64,000 nucleotides of DNA from an uncultured SAR116 cluster alpha proteobacterium. GTDB lineage: Bacteria > Pseudomonadota > Alphaproteobacteria > Puniceispirillales > Marisalimonadaceae. The translations under genes and the position numbers were made by a program. The stretch spans positions 124,001-188,000 of the forward strand of contig CACBXG010000001.1 in NCBI GenBank assembly GCA_902543145.1, in the 5' to 3' direction. Under the pieces are notes generated by a model. That model searched no databases. It was not told the DNA's origin and worked only from the letters and a program-made list of their open reading frames with translations. Shown here one piece after another: positions 56,158 to 64,000 of this stretch; within the stretch, counting starts at the first letter, position 1; every line of letters begins with the position of its first letter.

Positions 56158-57522
56158 ATGAGTGAAGATAGTAGAATTCAAGACGAACTGAGCTCATCTA
56201 TGACAGGTGGAAGACTAAGGCGTTATGCAAAGGTAACTTCCGCAATGGGTGCGCTTGCTGCAAGACTGGCTGGTGAAAGATATTTAGGAATTAAAATAAA
56301 CAGAGAACAGCATGCTTCTGATTTGAGAGCCGCCTTAGGAGGGCTAAAAGGTCCGCTTATGAAAGTCGCTCAAATTCTTGCCACTATTCCTGACGCTCTC
56401 CCTAAAGAGTATGTAAATGAATTATCTCATCTTCAAGCAGATGCCCCTTCAATGGGTTGGCTTTTTGTTAAAAGAAGGATGAAAGCTGAGTTAGGAGAAA
56501 ATTGGCTTACTTATTTTAATACCTTTGATAAACAAGCCTCTGCTGCAGCATCTCTAGGTCAAGTTCATTTTGCTGAAGACATCAACGGAAAAAAATTAGC
56601 CTGTAAGTTACAATATCCTGATATGGGTTCAGCAGTTCAGGCTGATCTTAAGCAACTTAAATTAATATTTTCATTATATGAAAAATATGATTCTGCCATT
56701 TCAACTGAAGCAATACATGAGGAGTTGTCAGATAGGCTAAAAGAAGAACTCAATTACTCCCATGAAGTTAAAAATTTAAAATTATATAGGTATATGTTAT
56801 CTGATTTAAATCAAATTACACTTCCTAATCCGATTGACGAATTATCTACAAACAGACTTTTAACGATGACAAGGATAGATGGCTCTAAAATCATGGATTT
56901 TATTGCAAAAAATAGTGACATCAAAATAAGAAATCAAGTCGCTATCAATATGTTTAAAGCTTGGTATATTCCATTTTATAAATATGGAATAATTCATGGG
57001 GATCCTCATCTTGGAAATTATACAATACGTCCTGATGGAGGAGTAAACCTAATGGACTTTGGATGTATTAGAATCTTTAGACCAGATTTTGTAACAGGCG
57101 TAATTGAACTTTATAAAGCTTTGAGAGATGGAGATGAAGAACAAGCAGTAAATGCTTACAAAAGTTGGGGTTTTGAAAATCCCTCAAAAGAATTAATTGG
57201 TGTTTTAAATATTTGGGCAAACTTTATCTATCAACCTTTACTAGAAGATAAAGTTAGATTGATCAATCCAAGTGAATCTGGACAATATGGAAGAGAAACG
57301 GCAGAAAAAGTTCATGAAGAATTAAAAAAAATTGGAGGTGTTAAACCACCAAGAGAATTTGTGTTGATGGATAGAGCGGCTGTAGGATTAGGATCAGTTT
57401 TCATGCATTTGAAAGCAGAGATTAACTGGTATAGAGTTTTTCACGATTTAGTTGGTGACTTTGATGAAAAGATTTTGTCTAAAAGGCAAAGTAAAGCTAT
57501 GAAGCAATCAGGTTTATTTTAG
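56158..57522 (+). CDS. ABC1/AarF-family kinase-like protein (UbiB-like)
   Basis: This is a protein of about 454 residues of the atypical-kinase ABC1 family, several members of which support ubiquinone synthesis. The ATP lysine region ACKLQYPDMGSAVQ, the alanine-rich loop ASAAASLGQVHFAED, the catalytic HGDPHLGNYTIRPDG and DFGCIRIF are intact. The usual KxGQ motif is replaced by KVAQ (in PLMKVAQILATIPD), a form I recall from alphaproteobacterial AarF. ATG 56158 with GAGGG upstream is preferred to TTG 56140. Confidence 0.88.
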   Translation: MSEDSRIQDELSSSMTGGRLRRYAKVTSAMGALAARLAGERYLGIKINREQHASDLRAALGGLKGPLMKVAQILATIPDALPKEYVNELSHLQADAPSMGWLFVKRRMKAELGENWLTYFNTFDKQASAAASLGQVHFAEDINGKKLACKLQYPDMGSAVQADLKQLKLIFSLYEKYDSAISTEAIHEELSDRLKEELNYSHEVKNLKLYRYMLSDLNQITLPNPIDELSTNRLLTMTRIDGSKIMDFIAKNSDIKIRNQVAINMFKAWYIPFYKYGIIHGDPHLGNYTIRPDGGVNLMDFGCIRIFRPDFVTGVIELYKALRDGDEEQAVNAYKSWGFENPSKELIGVLNIWANFIYQPLLEDKVRLINPSESGQYGRETAEKVHEELKKIGGVKPPREFVLMDRAAVGLGSVFMHLKAEINWYRVFHDLVGDFDEKILSKRQSKAMKQSGLF

Positions 57523-57532
57523 ACGAATATAA

Positions 57533-58915
57533 TTAATTTATACTCTGCAAGATTGTATCCAAAGATTTTTTTGCATCTCCATAAACCATTCTAGAATTTT
57601 CTCTAAAAAATAATGGATTTTCAATTCCAGAGTAACCTTTTCCTTGTCCTCTTTTTGAAATAAAAACCTGTTTAGCTTTCCAAACTTCCAGAACAGGCAT
57701 TCCCGCAATTGGGCTATTAGGATCGTCTTGAGCGGCTGGATTAACAATATCATTAGCTCCTAGTATCATGACTACATCTGTATCAGGAAAATCGTCATTT
57801 ATTTCGTCCATTTCAAGAACAATATCATAAGGAACTTTCGCTTCTGCTAGCAGAACATTCATGTGGCCTGGAAGCCTTCCCGCAACAGGATGAATTCCAA
57901 ATCTTACTTCTTTGTTTTTTGCTCTTAGTCTAGAGGTTAATTCAGAAACTGTGCTTTGCGCTTGTGCAACTGCCATACCATAACCAGGAACGATTATAAT
58001 TTTGTTTGCATCATTTAATGCAGCCGCTACGGAATCTATATCTATTGGTTTCATCTCACCTTCAATATCCATTGTAGGACCTGTAATATCACCCCAACCA
58101 CCTAAAATAACTGAAAGAAACCTTCGGTTCATAGCCTTACACATTATATATGACAGTATAGCACCAGAAGATCCAACCAAAGCACCTGTTACAATTAACA
58201 GGTCATTTCCAAGCATAAAGCCTGTTGCAGCTGCAGCCCATCCAGAATATGAGTTAAGCATTGAAACAACTACTGGCATATCTGCACCACCTATTGCTAA
58301 AACGAGATGAGCTCCTATTACAAATGCTATTATAGTCATTATAATTAATGTCCAATTACCCTCATCAATCAAAAACATGTATCCCAATGCTAAGCAAGAA
58401 AATAACATGACCAAATTTAACAAATGTCTTCCAGGTAAAATTAATGCCTTACCAGTTATCAATTCAGATAACTTTCCAAATGCAACTATAGAGCCAGTAA
58501 ATGTGATTGCTCCAATAAATACCCCAATAAAAACTTCAACGTTATGGATCATATACTGAGTAGAATTCATATCAGAGTGTGGTAACATGGCAGAGTTTAT
58601 GCCTATAAAAACAGCAGCTAAACCTACAAAAGAGTGCAGAGCAGCAACCAATTGAGGCATGCCTGTCATTTGTACTTTTTTAGCAACAATTGCTCCAATT
58701 ATAGAACCAACTAAAATTGCAGCTATAAGCCAATTGAGCCATTTAGTAAAAAAAACTTGTTTTCCATAAATTGTTGCAAAAACAGCAATTGCCATACCAA
58801 CAATACCATACCAAACGGCTCTTTTTGCCTTTTCTTGATTGCTTAGGCCACCTAATGCAAGAATGAAAAGCACACTGGATGTTATGTATGATGCAGTTAA
58901 TAATCCAATAGTCAT
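57533..58915 (-). CDS. pntB: NAD(P) transhydrogenase subunit beta
   Basis: This is a 460-residue subunit with nine or so membrane helices in the first 270 residues and an NADP-binding domain ([43 protein letters not shown]). It forms the proton channel and NADP site of the transhydrogenase and follows pntA by 14 bp. Confidence 0.95.
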   Translation of the reverse strand: MTIGLLTASYITSSVLFILALGGLSNQEKAKRAVWYGIVGMAIAVFATIYGKQVFFTKWLNWLIAAILVGSIIGAIVAKKVQMTGMPQLVAALHSFVGLAAVFIGINSAMLPHSDMNSTQYMIHNVEVFIGVFIGAITFTGSIVAFGKLSELITGKALILPGRHLLNLVMLFSCLALGYMFLIDEGNWTLIIMTIIAFVIGAHLVLAIGGADMPVVVSMLNSYSGWAAAATGFMLGNDLLIVTGALVGSSGAILSYIMCKAMNRRFLSVILGGWGDITGPTMDIEGEMKPIDIDSVAAALNDANKIIIVPGYGMAVAQAQSTVSELTSRLRAKNKEVRFGIHPVAGRLPGHMNVLLAEAKVPYDIVLEMDEINDDFPDTDVVMILGANDIVNPAAQDDPNSPIAGMPVLEVWKAKQVFISKRGQGKGYSGIENPLFFRENSRMVYGDAKKSLDTILQSIN

Positions 58916-58929
58916 CTAATAATCCTTTT

Positions 58930-60492
58930 TTAGCTTCTCTGAAACATTGATAACATTCTTTTTGTAACCATAAACCCTCCTACAATATTTATGGTGGCAA
59001 TAAAGATAGATATTAAGGCTAAAATACTTACTATATCGTTCTCAGTTCTCATTTGTAGTAAAGCACCAATTATAACTATGCTTGAGATAGCATTTGTAAC
59101 AGCCATCAAAGGTGTGTGAAGTGAATGAGATACGTTCCATATAACTTGATATCCTACGAAACATGATAAAATAAAAACAATAAAATGTTGCATAAAGTCT
59201 GAGGGTGCATAATAACCTATAAACCAAGTAAGAAGAGCACCAATTGCTAAAAGTAAGAACTGTAATTTACCAGCTTTTTTTTCTGCATTTATTTCATCCT
59301 GAGCTATCTCTTCTGGTGATTTTTCTTTTATTTTATTAGTCTCATGTTTGGCAATAGCTGCGATTTTTGGTTTTGGTGGAGGAAAAGTTATTTTACCGTC
59401 ATTAAGAACTGTAGCACCTCTTATGACATCATCTTCCATATTAGTGAATGGTATTCCGTCTTTTTTAGGAGTTAAGTCATCAACCATGTGACGTATATTT
59501 GTAGAATATAAACTGGAAGATTGTGTTGCCATTCTACTTGGTAAATCTGTAAATCCAATAACCTTTACTTTATTTTTTGTTTCTATAATTTTATTAGGAA
59601 CGGTAACTTCGCAGTTTCCTCCTTGTTCAGCAGCTAAATCTACAATTATGGAACCAGGTTTCATCAGCTCAACCATTTCTTTAGGCCATAACTTGGGCGC
59701 AGGCATTCCAGGAATGAGTGCGGTTGTAATCACAATATCAATCTCTGGCGCTTGTTTTCTAAATAATTCCATTTCTTTTTTTATGAATTCTTTAGAAGCA
59801 GGTTTTGCATACCCTCCTTCACCAGTGCTATCTGATTCAAAATCAAGCATTAAAAATTCTGCACCCATTGATTCAATTTGTTCAGCAACTTCTGGCCTTA
59901 CGTCAAAAGCTCTAACAATAGCACCCATAGATTGAGCAGTTCCAATGGCTGCAAGCCCAGCAACTCCTGCTCCTATTACAAGAACTTTTGCAGGGGGAAC
60001 TTTCCCAGCGGCTGTTATTTGACCAGTAAAAAACCTTCCAAATTGGTTTCCTGCCTCAATTATTGCTCTATAACCAGCTATGTTAGCCATAGAAGATAAC
60101 GCGTCCATTTTTTGAGCTCTACTAATTCTAGGGATCATATCCATAGCTTGAGCTGTAACTTTTTTCTTTTTCAAAGCTTCTAGAAGAGATTTATTTTGAT
60201 TAGGCCATATAAAACTTATAATATGATGATTTAATTTTATCTTTGATAATTCTGATTTTTCTGGGCCTCTTACTTTTAATATTATATTTGATTGCTTCCA
60301 AAGTTCACTTGAATTCTTAACAACTTTAACTCCAGCATTTTTATAATCTTTATCTGAAAAGTTAGCGTTAATACCAGCACCAGTTTCTAAAAGACATGTA
60401 TAGCCCAATTTTTGCAATTGCTTTGCACTTTCAGGTGTAAGAGCTACTCTGTTTTCACCTTTAAAAACTTCTTTAGGGCAACCAATAATCAT
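58930..60492 (-). CDS. pntA: NAD(P) transhydrogenase subunit alpha
   Basis: This is a 520-residue single-chain alpha subunit. The NAD domain starts IGCPKEVFKGENRVALTPE and has VIGAGVAGLAAIGTAQSMGA and DLAAEQGGNCE; four membrane helices follow after residue 400. With PntB it uses the proton gradient to reduce NADP with NADH. Fusion of the parts that are split in many alphaproteobacteria is the E. coli-like form. Confidence 0.94.
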   Translation of the reverse strand: MIIGCPKEVFKGENRVALTPESAKQLQKLGYTCLLETGAGINANFSDKDYKNAGVKVVKNSSELWKQSNIILKVRGPEKSELSKIKLNHHIISFIWPNQNKSLLEALKKKKVTAQAMDMIPRISRAQKMDALSSMANIAGYRAIIEAGNQFGRFFTGQITAAGKVPPAKVLVIGAGVAGLAAIGTAQSMGAIVRAFDVRPEVAEQIESMGAEFLMLDFESDSTGEGGYAKPASKEFIKKEMELFRKQAPEIDIVITTALIPGMPAPKLWPKEMVELMKPGSIIVDLAAEQGGNCEVTVPNKIIETKNKVKVIGFTDLPSRMATQSSSLYSTNIRHMVDDLTPKKDGIPFTNMEDDVIRGATVLNDGKITFPPPKPKIAAIAKHETNKIKEKSPEEIAQDEINAEKKAGKLQFLLLAIGALLTWFIGYYAPSDFMQHFIVFILSCFVGYQVIWNVSHSLHTPLMAVTNAISSIVIIGALLQMRTENDIVSILALISIFIATINIVGGFMVTKRMLSMFQRS

Positions 60493-60565
60493 TTAATTTA
60501 CTCCAAAAGATATTAAATAAATTTGACATTATTTAACTAATTCTTCTTTACTAGCTTAAAAAAAA

Positions 60566-60588
60566 AACCGCAATTAGAAAATGCGGTT
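60566..60588 (-). terminator. Terminator of rpsU
   Basis: On the minus strand AACCGCA, a nine-base loop and TGCGGTT form a seven-pair stem followed by a run of Ts. It lies about 27 bp after the rpsU stop and before pntA, so it ends the ribosomal-protein transcript. Confidence 0.9.
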
Positions 60589-60614
60589 CATGCTAAAAGT
60601 TTGAAAAGTTAGGC

Positions 60615-60818
60615 TTAGTAGCCTTCTCTTTCTAACCTTTTCCTCATAAGTTTTCTAACTCTTCTAGTACTTTCAGCCATTTCTCTTGCTTTTCTTTCTG
60701 AAGGTTTTTCATAAGCTCTTCTGTTTTTCATTTCTCTAAACATGCCTTCCCTCTGCATCTTCTTTTTTAAAACTCTAAGAGCTTGGTCGACATTATTGTC
60801 TCGAACGGACACGTACAT
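60615..60818 (-). CDS. rpsU: Ribosomal protein S21
   Basis: This is a 67-residue basic protein: [20 protein letters not shown] at the start, [10 protein letters not shown], and an arginine/lysine-rich tail. It binds the small ribosomal subunit and helps initiation. ATG 60818 gives the normal S21 N-terminus; an ATG five codons earlier (60833) is also open but adds residues not usual for S21. It has its own terminator. Confidence 0.93.
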   Translation of the reverse strand: MYVSVRDNNVDQALRVLKKKMQREGMFREMKNRRAYEKPSERKAREMAESTRRVRKLMRKRLEREGY

Positions 60819-60968
60819 ACTTAAAACCCACATTTGTTATTAATAAGGAGAGTCAATTAACACGATAAATGAGGTAATTGCAAGTTATTTAATGTTTTTA
60901 TTTATATTATATTGAATTTGTACATATTATAAATTAGGTATTAATCATACATTTTGACGGTAATAATA

Positions 60969-61697
60969 ATGAATACTAACACATTTGATAATAACCAAAT
61001 CAGAATCGATCTAATTATGGCAATGTTAACACATGTCCCCTTCGATGGATGGACTTGGGAAGCAATGGAACGAGGTGCTATAGATATTGGTTATGAAAAG
61101 AAAAAAACTTCTTCAGAAAGAAAAAAAATTTTCAAAGATTTATTTAAAAACGGTTCTATTGATTTTATTGATATTTTTTCCGAAATAATCGACTTAGAAG
61201 TAAAAAAAAATTATAATTCAATTGAAACAAAACCAGAAAGAGTGCCTGAAAAAATCAAAAAAATTATAATGATTAGATTAAATTTGTGTCAGAAATATAA
61301 AGAAGCAATAAGATCTTCAATTTCATTATCTGCAATTCCTGTAAATACAAAAATATCTTTAAATATACTTTATAGAACTTGTAATAGCATTTGGAGAATA
61401 GCAGGAGATAAGTCTACAGATTTTTCTTTCTACACAAGAAGAATATCCTTGGCTGCAGTTTACACATCCACATTGTTATTTTGGTTAAATGATAAGTCCA
61501 ATAATAGTATTGAAACTGAATTATTTTTAGATAGAAGATTAAAAGATATAAGTAAGATTTCCAATTTAAAAAGGCCACTTTCTGATTTGAGAAAATTCAC
61601 AAATAATTTTAATGGTTTAAAAAATACCATTAACATTAAATCTGCTTTTAGTTTTTTAAAAAAGATAAGTAAAATTAAAAATTCAAGCATTAGTTAA
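60969..61697 (+). CDS. COQ9-family ubiquinone biosynthesis protein
   Basis: This is a helical protein of about 242 residues with the COQ9 C-terminal signature IWRIAGDKSTDFSFYTRRIS followed by LAAVYTSTLLFWLNDKS and LDRRL. COQ9 binds lipid and works with Coq7, encoded here at 17502. The alternative TTG at 60954 is less likely than ATG 60969. The C-terminal 50 residues are basic and not conserved. It precedes metA by 20 bp. Confidence 0.88.
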   Translation: MNTNTFDNNQIRIDLIMAMLTHVPFDGWTWEAMERGAIDIGYEKKKTSSERKKIFKDLFKNGSIDFIDIFSEIIDLEVKKNYNSIETKPERVPEKIKKIIMIRLNLCQKYKEAIRSSISLSAIPVNTKISLNILYRTCNSIWRIAGDKSTDFSFYTRRISLAAVYTSTLLFWLNDKSNNSIETELFLDRRLKDISKISNLKRPLSDLRKFTNNFNGLKNTINIKSAFSFLKKISKIKNSSIS

Positions 61698-61717
61698 TTA
61701 ACTAAAAAGTTATAAAA

Positions 61718-62635
61718 ATGCCTATTAAAATACATGATAATTTGCCTGCCAGAAAACTTCTTGAAAATGAGATTGTAGACGTAATAGATAGTAGCACAGC
61801 AGAAAAGCAAGATATAAGACCATTAAAATTTCTATTATTAAATTTAATGCCAAAAAAACTTGAAACTGAGGTGCAATTTGCAAGGTTACTTGGTGCATCT
61901 CCTTTGCAAATAGAATTAACTTTAATGACTACTGAAACATATTCACCAAGAAATACTAAAAAAGAACATTTGATTGAATTTTATAAAACTTTAGACGACA
62001 TTAATAATAATTTCTACGATGTTCTCATAATCACTGGTGCACCCGTTGAAACTGTTCCTTTTCAAGAAGTAAAATACTGGAATGAATTGAAAGAAATTAT
62101 TTCATGGTCTTCTAGAAATATATTTAGAAGAATTGGAGTATGTTGGGGAGCTCAAGCTCTATTAAAAGTCCTTCATAATGTTGAGAAACACTCTATGGAG
62201 AAAAAATTATTCGGTGTTTTCGATCATAACTTAAATCAAGAAAAACAATATAGACTAATGCAAGGTTTTATTGATAGATTCCCAATGCCGGTCTCACGCT
62301 ATACACAAAATAAAAAGGACGAAATTATACAATCAGGTCTTGAGATACTAGCATTTTCTCCAAGTTCAGGTGTAGGAATGGTTAGATGTCCCAAAACAAA
62401 GGATTTGTTCATATTAAATCATTTAGAGTATGATGCTATTACTCTCAAGGATGAATTTTTAAGAGATAAGTCACAAAATACTCAAATTGATATTCCAGCT
62501 AATTATTTTCCAAATGACGATATTAGCCTTGAACCAATTAACAGATGGAGACCATACGCATTTTTACTATTTACTAATTTTATAAATGAGGTTTATCAAG
62601 ATGTTCCATTCAACTTCACAAAGGTAAGTAATTAA
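61718..62635 (+). CDS. metA: Homoserine O-acyltransferase MetA (predicted acetyl-type)
   Basis: This is a 305-residue class I amidotransferase-like enzyme acylating homoserine in methionine synthesis. The catalytic cysteine is Cys142 in VCWGAQALL. In TGAPVETV, residue 111 is Glu; in characterised MetA enzymes Glu at this place goes with acetyl-CoA and Gly with succinyl-CoA, so this should be an O-acetyltransferase. That agrees with the O-acetylhomoserine-using MetY at 4722. Its end overlaps the convergent purK by 4 bp. Confidence 0.92.
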   Translation: MPIKIHDNLPARKLLENEIVDVIDSSTAEKQDIRPLKFLLLNLMPKKLETEVQFARLLGASPLQIELTLMTTETYSPRNTKKEHLIEFYKTLDDINNNFYDVLIITGAPVETVPFQEVKYWNELKEIISWSSRNIFRRIGVCWGAQALLKVLHNVEKHSMEKKLFGVFDHNLNQEKQYRLMQGFIDRFPMPVSRYTQNKKDEIIQSGLEILAFSPSSGVGMVRCPKTKDLFILNHLEYDAITLKDEFLRDKSQNTQIDIPANYFPNDDISLEPINRWRPYAFLLFTNFINEVYQDVPFNFTKVSN

Positions 62636-63717
62636 AGAATTTTTTTATTATAATGTCCCATTTTTCTACCGGGCTTTACATTTTTTTTCCCATAGATATG
62701 TAATATATAATTTTGATCTTCATATATACTTACATTGTTTATGTCTTGGCCGATTAGATTTATCATTTCCCATCTACCATTGCATTCAACATCTTTAACT
62801 GGTAATCCACATATTGTTCTGACCAAAATATCAAATTGGCTCATATTACAACCATTTAATGTCCAATGAAAAGAATTGTGTGGTCTTGGCGCAATTTCGT
62901 TAAATACAATTCTTCCATCTAACAATTCAAATAATTCGAAAGCTAAAACACCATAAAAATTTAAATTTTGTGCTAAATTTTTTGCTTTTATTTTTATGTC
63001 TATTTCAATGTTCGAATCTAAGCAGGTGGGTGCAGTTGTTTTTTTTAATATACCATTTTCATGATAATTTTCAGATAGAGGGAAAAATCCTTCAGAGCCA
63101 TCAAGACTTTTGAAATACATTAAAGAAATTTCTCTTTTAAATTCTAATTTTTCTTCTAAAACACACTCTACCGACCCTAAATTTTCCCAAGCTTCAAAAA
63201 AATTTGAATTTTCATCGATTTTTATCTGTCCCTTTCCATCATACCCTAGAGAGTTAGTCTTAAGTATTCCTTCTTTACTTATTTTTTTAATTGAAGATAT
63301 TAAGTCATCAGTATTTTTAATTAAAAACCATTTTGGAGTGATAAAGCCAGACTTAAGCGCCATTTCTTTTTCTTTAGATCGAATTTGCGCACATCTAAAA
63401 ACTTGACTGCTTGGCACTACTTTTGTTTGGTTAGATAATAATTCAAGTGATTTAGATGGAATGTTTTCAAATTCAGAGGTTGCACAAAATACATCATTAG
63501 AAAATTCGACTAATTTAGCATAATCATTCCATTGACCATATGTAATTTTATCAACAACTGCCTCTGCCGGATTATCACCTTTGGGACAATAAAGATGTGT
63601 TTTATATCCTGCTCTTGAAGCTGATAAAGCTATCATTTTCCCAAGTTGACCTCCTCCAATAATACCGATTACATTTTCATCATTAGGTAAGATCGGAAAA
63701 TTATTTACTTTAGTCAT
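62632..63717 (-). CDS. purK: 5-(carboxyamino)imidazole ribonucleotide synthase
   Basis: This is a 361-residue ATP-grasp enzyme of purine synthesis. [21 protein letters not shown] begins the N-terminal fold, [15 protein letters not shown] is the grasp region, and [13 protein letters not shown] carries magnesium ligands. It makes N5-CAIR from AIR, ATP and bicarbonate for PurE, whose gene overlaps its start by 8 bp. Confidence 0.95.
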   Translation of the reverse strand: MTKVNNFPILPNDENVIGIIGGGQLGKMIALSASRAGYKTHLYCPKGDNPAEAVVDKITYGQWNDYAKLVEFSNDVFCATSEFENIPSKSLELLSNQTKVVPSSQVFRCAQIRSKEKEMALKSGFITPKWFLIKNTDDLISSIKKISKEGILKTNSLGYDGKGQIKIDENSNFFEAWENLGSVECVLEEKLEFKREISLMYFKSLDGSEGFFPLSENYHENGILKKTTAPTCLDSNIEIDIKIKAKNLAQNLNFYGVLAFELFELLDGRIVFNEIAPRPHNSFHWTLNGCNMSQFDILVRTICGLPVKDVECNGRWEMINLIGQDINNVSIYEDQNYILHIYGKKNVKPGRKMGHYNKKIL

Positions 63718-64000
63718 TTTTTAGTTTTGGTGTAAGTGGAACATTTTCTGTTTGGGAAGATAGCCAATTTGTTAGTTTTGTATTTATTGCTTTGTTAGAT
63801 AAACTTAAAATTTTAGCAGCATAAACAGCTGCATTAATAGCGCCAGCTTTCCCAATGGACATTGTTGCTACAGGAACCCCACCAGGCATTTGGACTATTG
63901 ATAAAAGACTGTCTAGGCCATTTAGTGAAGAACTTTGAATTGGCACACCTATAACTGGTAATTCAGTATGTGAGGCAACCATACCAGGAAGGTGAGCGGC
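63710..64000 (-). CDS. purE: 5-(carboxyamino)imidazole ribonucleotide mutase (5' end beyond window)
   Basis: Only the last 96 residues are in the window; the frame is open through base 64000. [38 protein letters not shown] and [10 protein letters not shown] are typical of the C-terminal part of PurE. It rearranges N5-CAIR to CAIR. It is translationally coupled to purK through an 8-bp overlap. Confidence 0.95.
   Translation of the reverse strand, partial: AAHLPGMVASHTELPVIGVPIQSSSLNGLDSLLSIVQMPGGVPVATMSIGKAGAINAAVYAAKILSLSNKAINTKLTNWLSSQTENVPLTPKLKND

Overview
The window is AT-rich (by eye about 30% G+C, not calculated), densely packed chromosomal DNA. The gene set points to a streamlined marine alphaproteobacterium: Coq7 and COQ9 ubiquinone proteins, a fused indolepyruvate oxidoreductase, DUF3108, tripartite tricarboxylate and Liv-type transporters, proton-translocating transhydrogenase and a leucine-degradation operon. 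The lineage (for example HIMB59/AEGEAN-169-like) is inference. I see no prophage, insertion sequence, CRISPR array or integrase.

Layout. 1-2859 (-): most of a fused indolepyruvate ferredoxin oxidoreductase. 2956-9934 (+): two acyl-CoA ligases, O-acetylhomoserine sulfhydrylase (MetY), an alpha/beta hydrolase, a ketodeoxyarabonate-dehydratase-like aldolase-family enzyme and a cysteine-dioxygenase-like cupin. 9927-13976: a four-domain rhodanese, a thiamine-diphosphate enzyme and a TauE/SafE exporter. 13978-16965 (-): a TctCBA transporter. 17502-18651 (+): Coq7, a DCC protein and a small protein. 18741-23261 (+): a LivKHMGF transporter. 23262-27234: a class III aminotransferase between two small proteins, then NrtS-like, DUF3108 and a frameshifted shikimate dehydrogenase.

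27236-36687 (-) is an eight-gene leucine/isovalerate operon. It runs from isovaleryl-CoA dehydrogenase through methylcrotonyl-CoA carboxylase, a methylglutaconyl-CoA hydratase candidate and HMG-CoA lyase to three accessory genes. 36703-41814 holds TerB and a nitrogen neighbourhood: glutamate dehydrogenase, AmtB and a half-length GlnE. 41899-48573 (+) is a sugar-phosphate operon (fbp, tkt, pgk, gap, rpe, gph) without RuBisCO or phosphoribulokinase in view.

49491-53425 is the least ordinary stretch. It has tRNA-Arg(CCU), long AT-rich spacers and a DCC-HTTM gene pair, and a diverged direct repeat of about 150 bp precedes both that pair and the next gene. 53426-64000 holds a fluoroacetate-dehalogenase-like hydrolase, PepF, an ABC1 kinase, PntAB, S21, COQ9, MetA and PurK/PurE.

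Two themes stand out. One is sulfur: MetA carries the residue linked to acetyl-CoA use and matches MetY, and the cupin, rhodanese and TauE genes sit side by side. The other is transporter operons that place a hairpin between the binding-protein gene and the permease genes.
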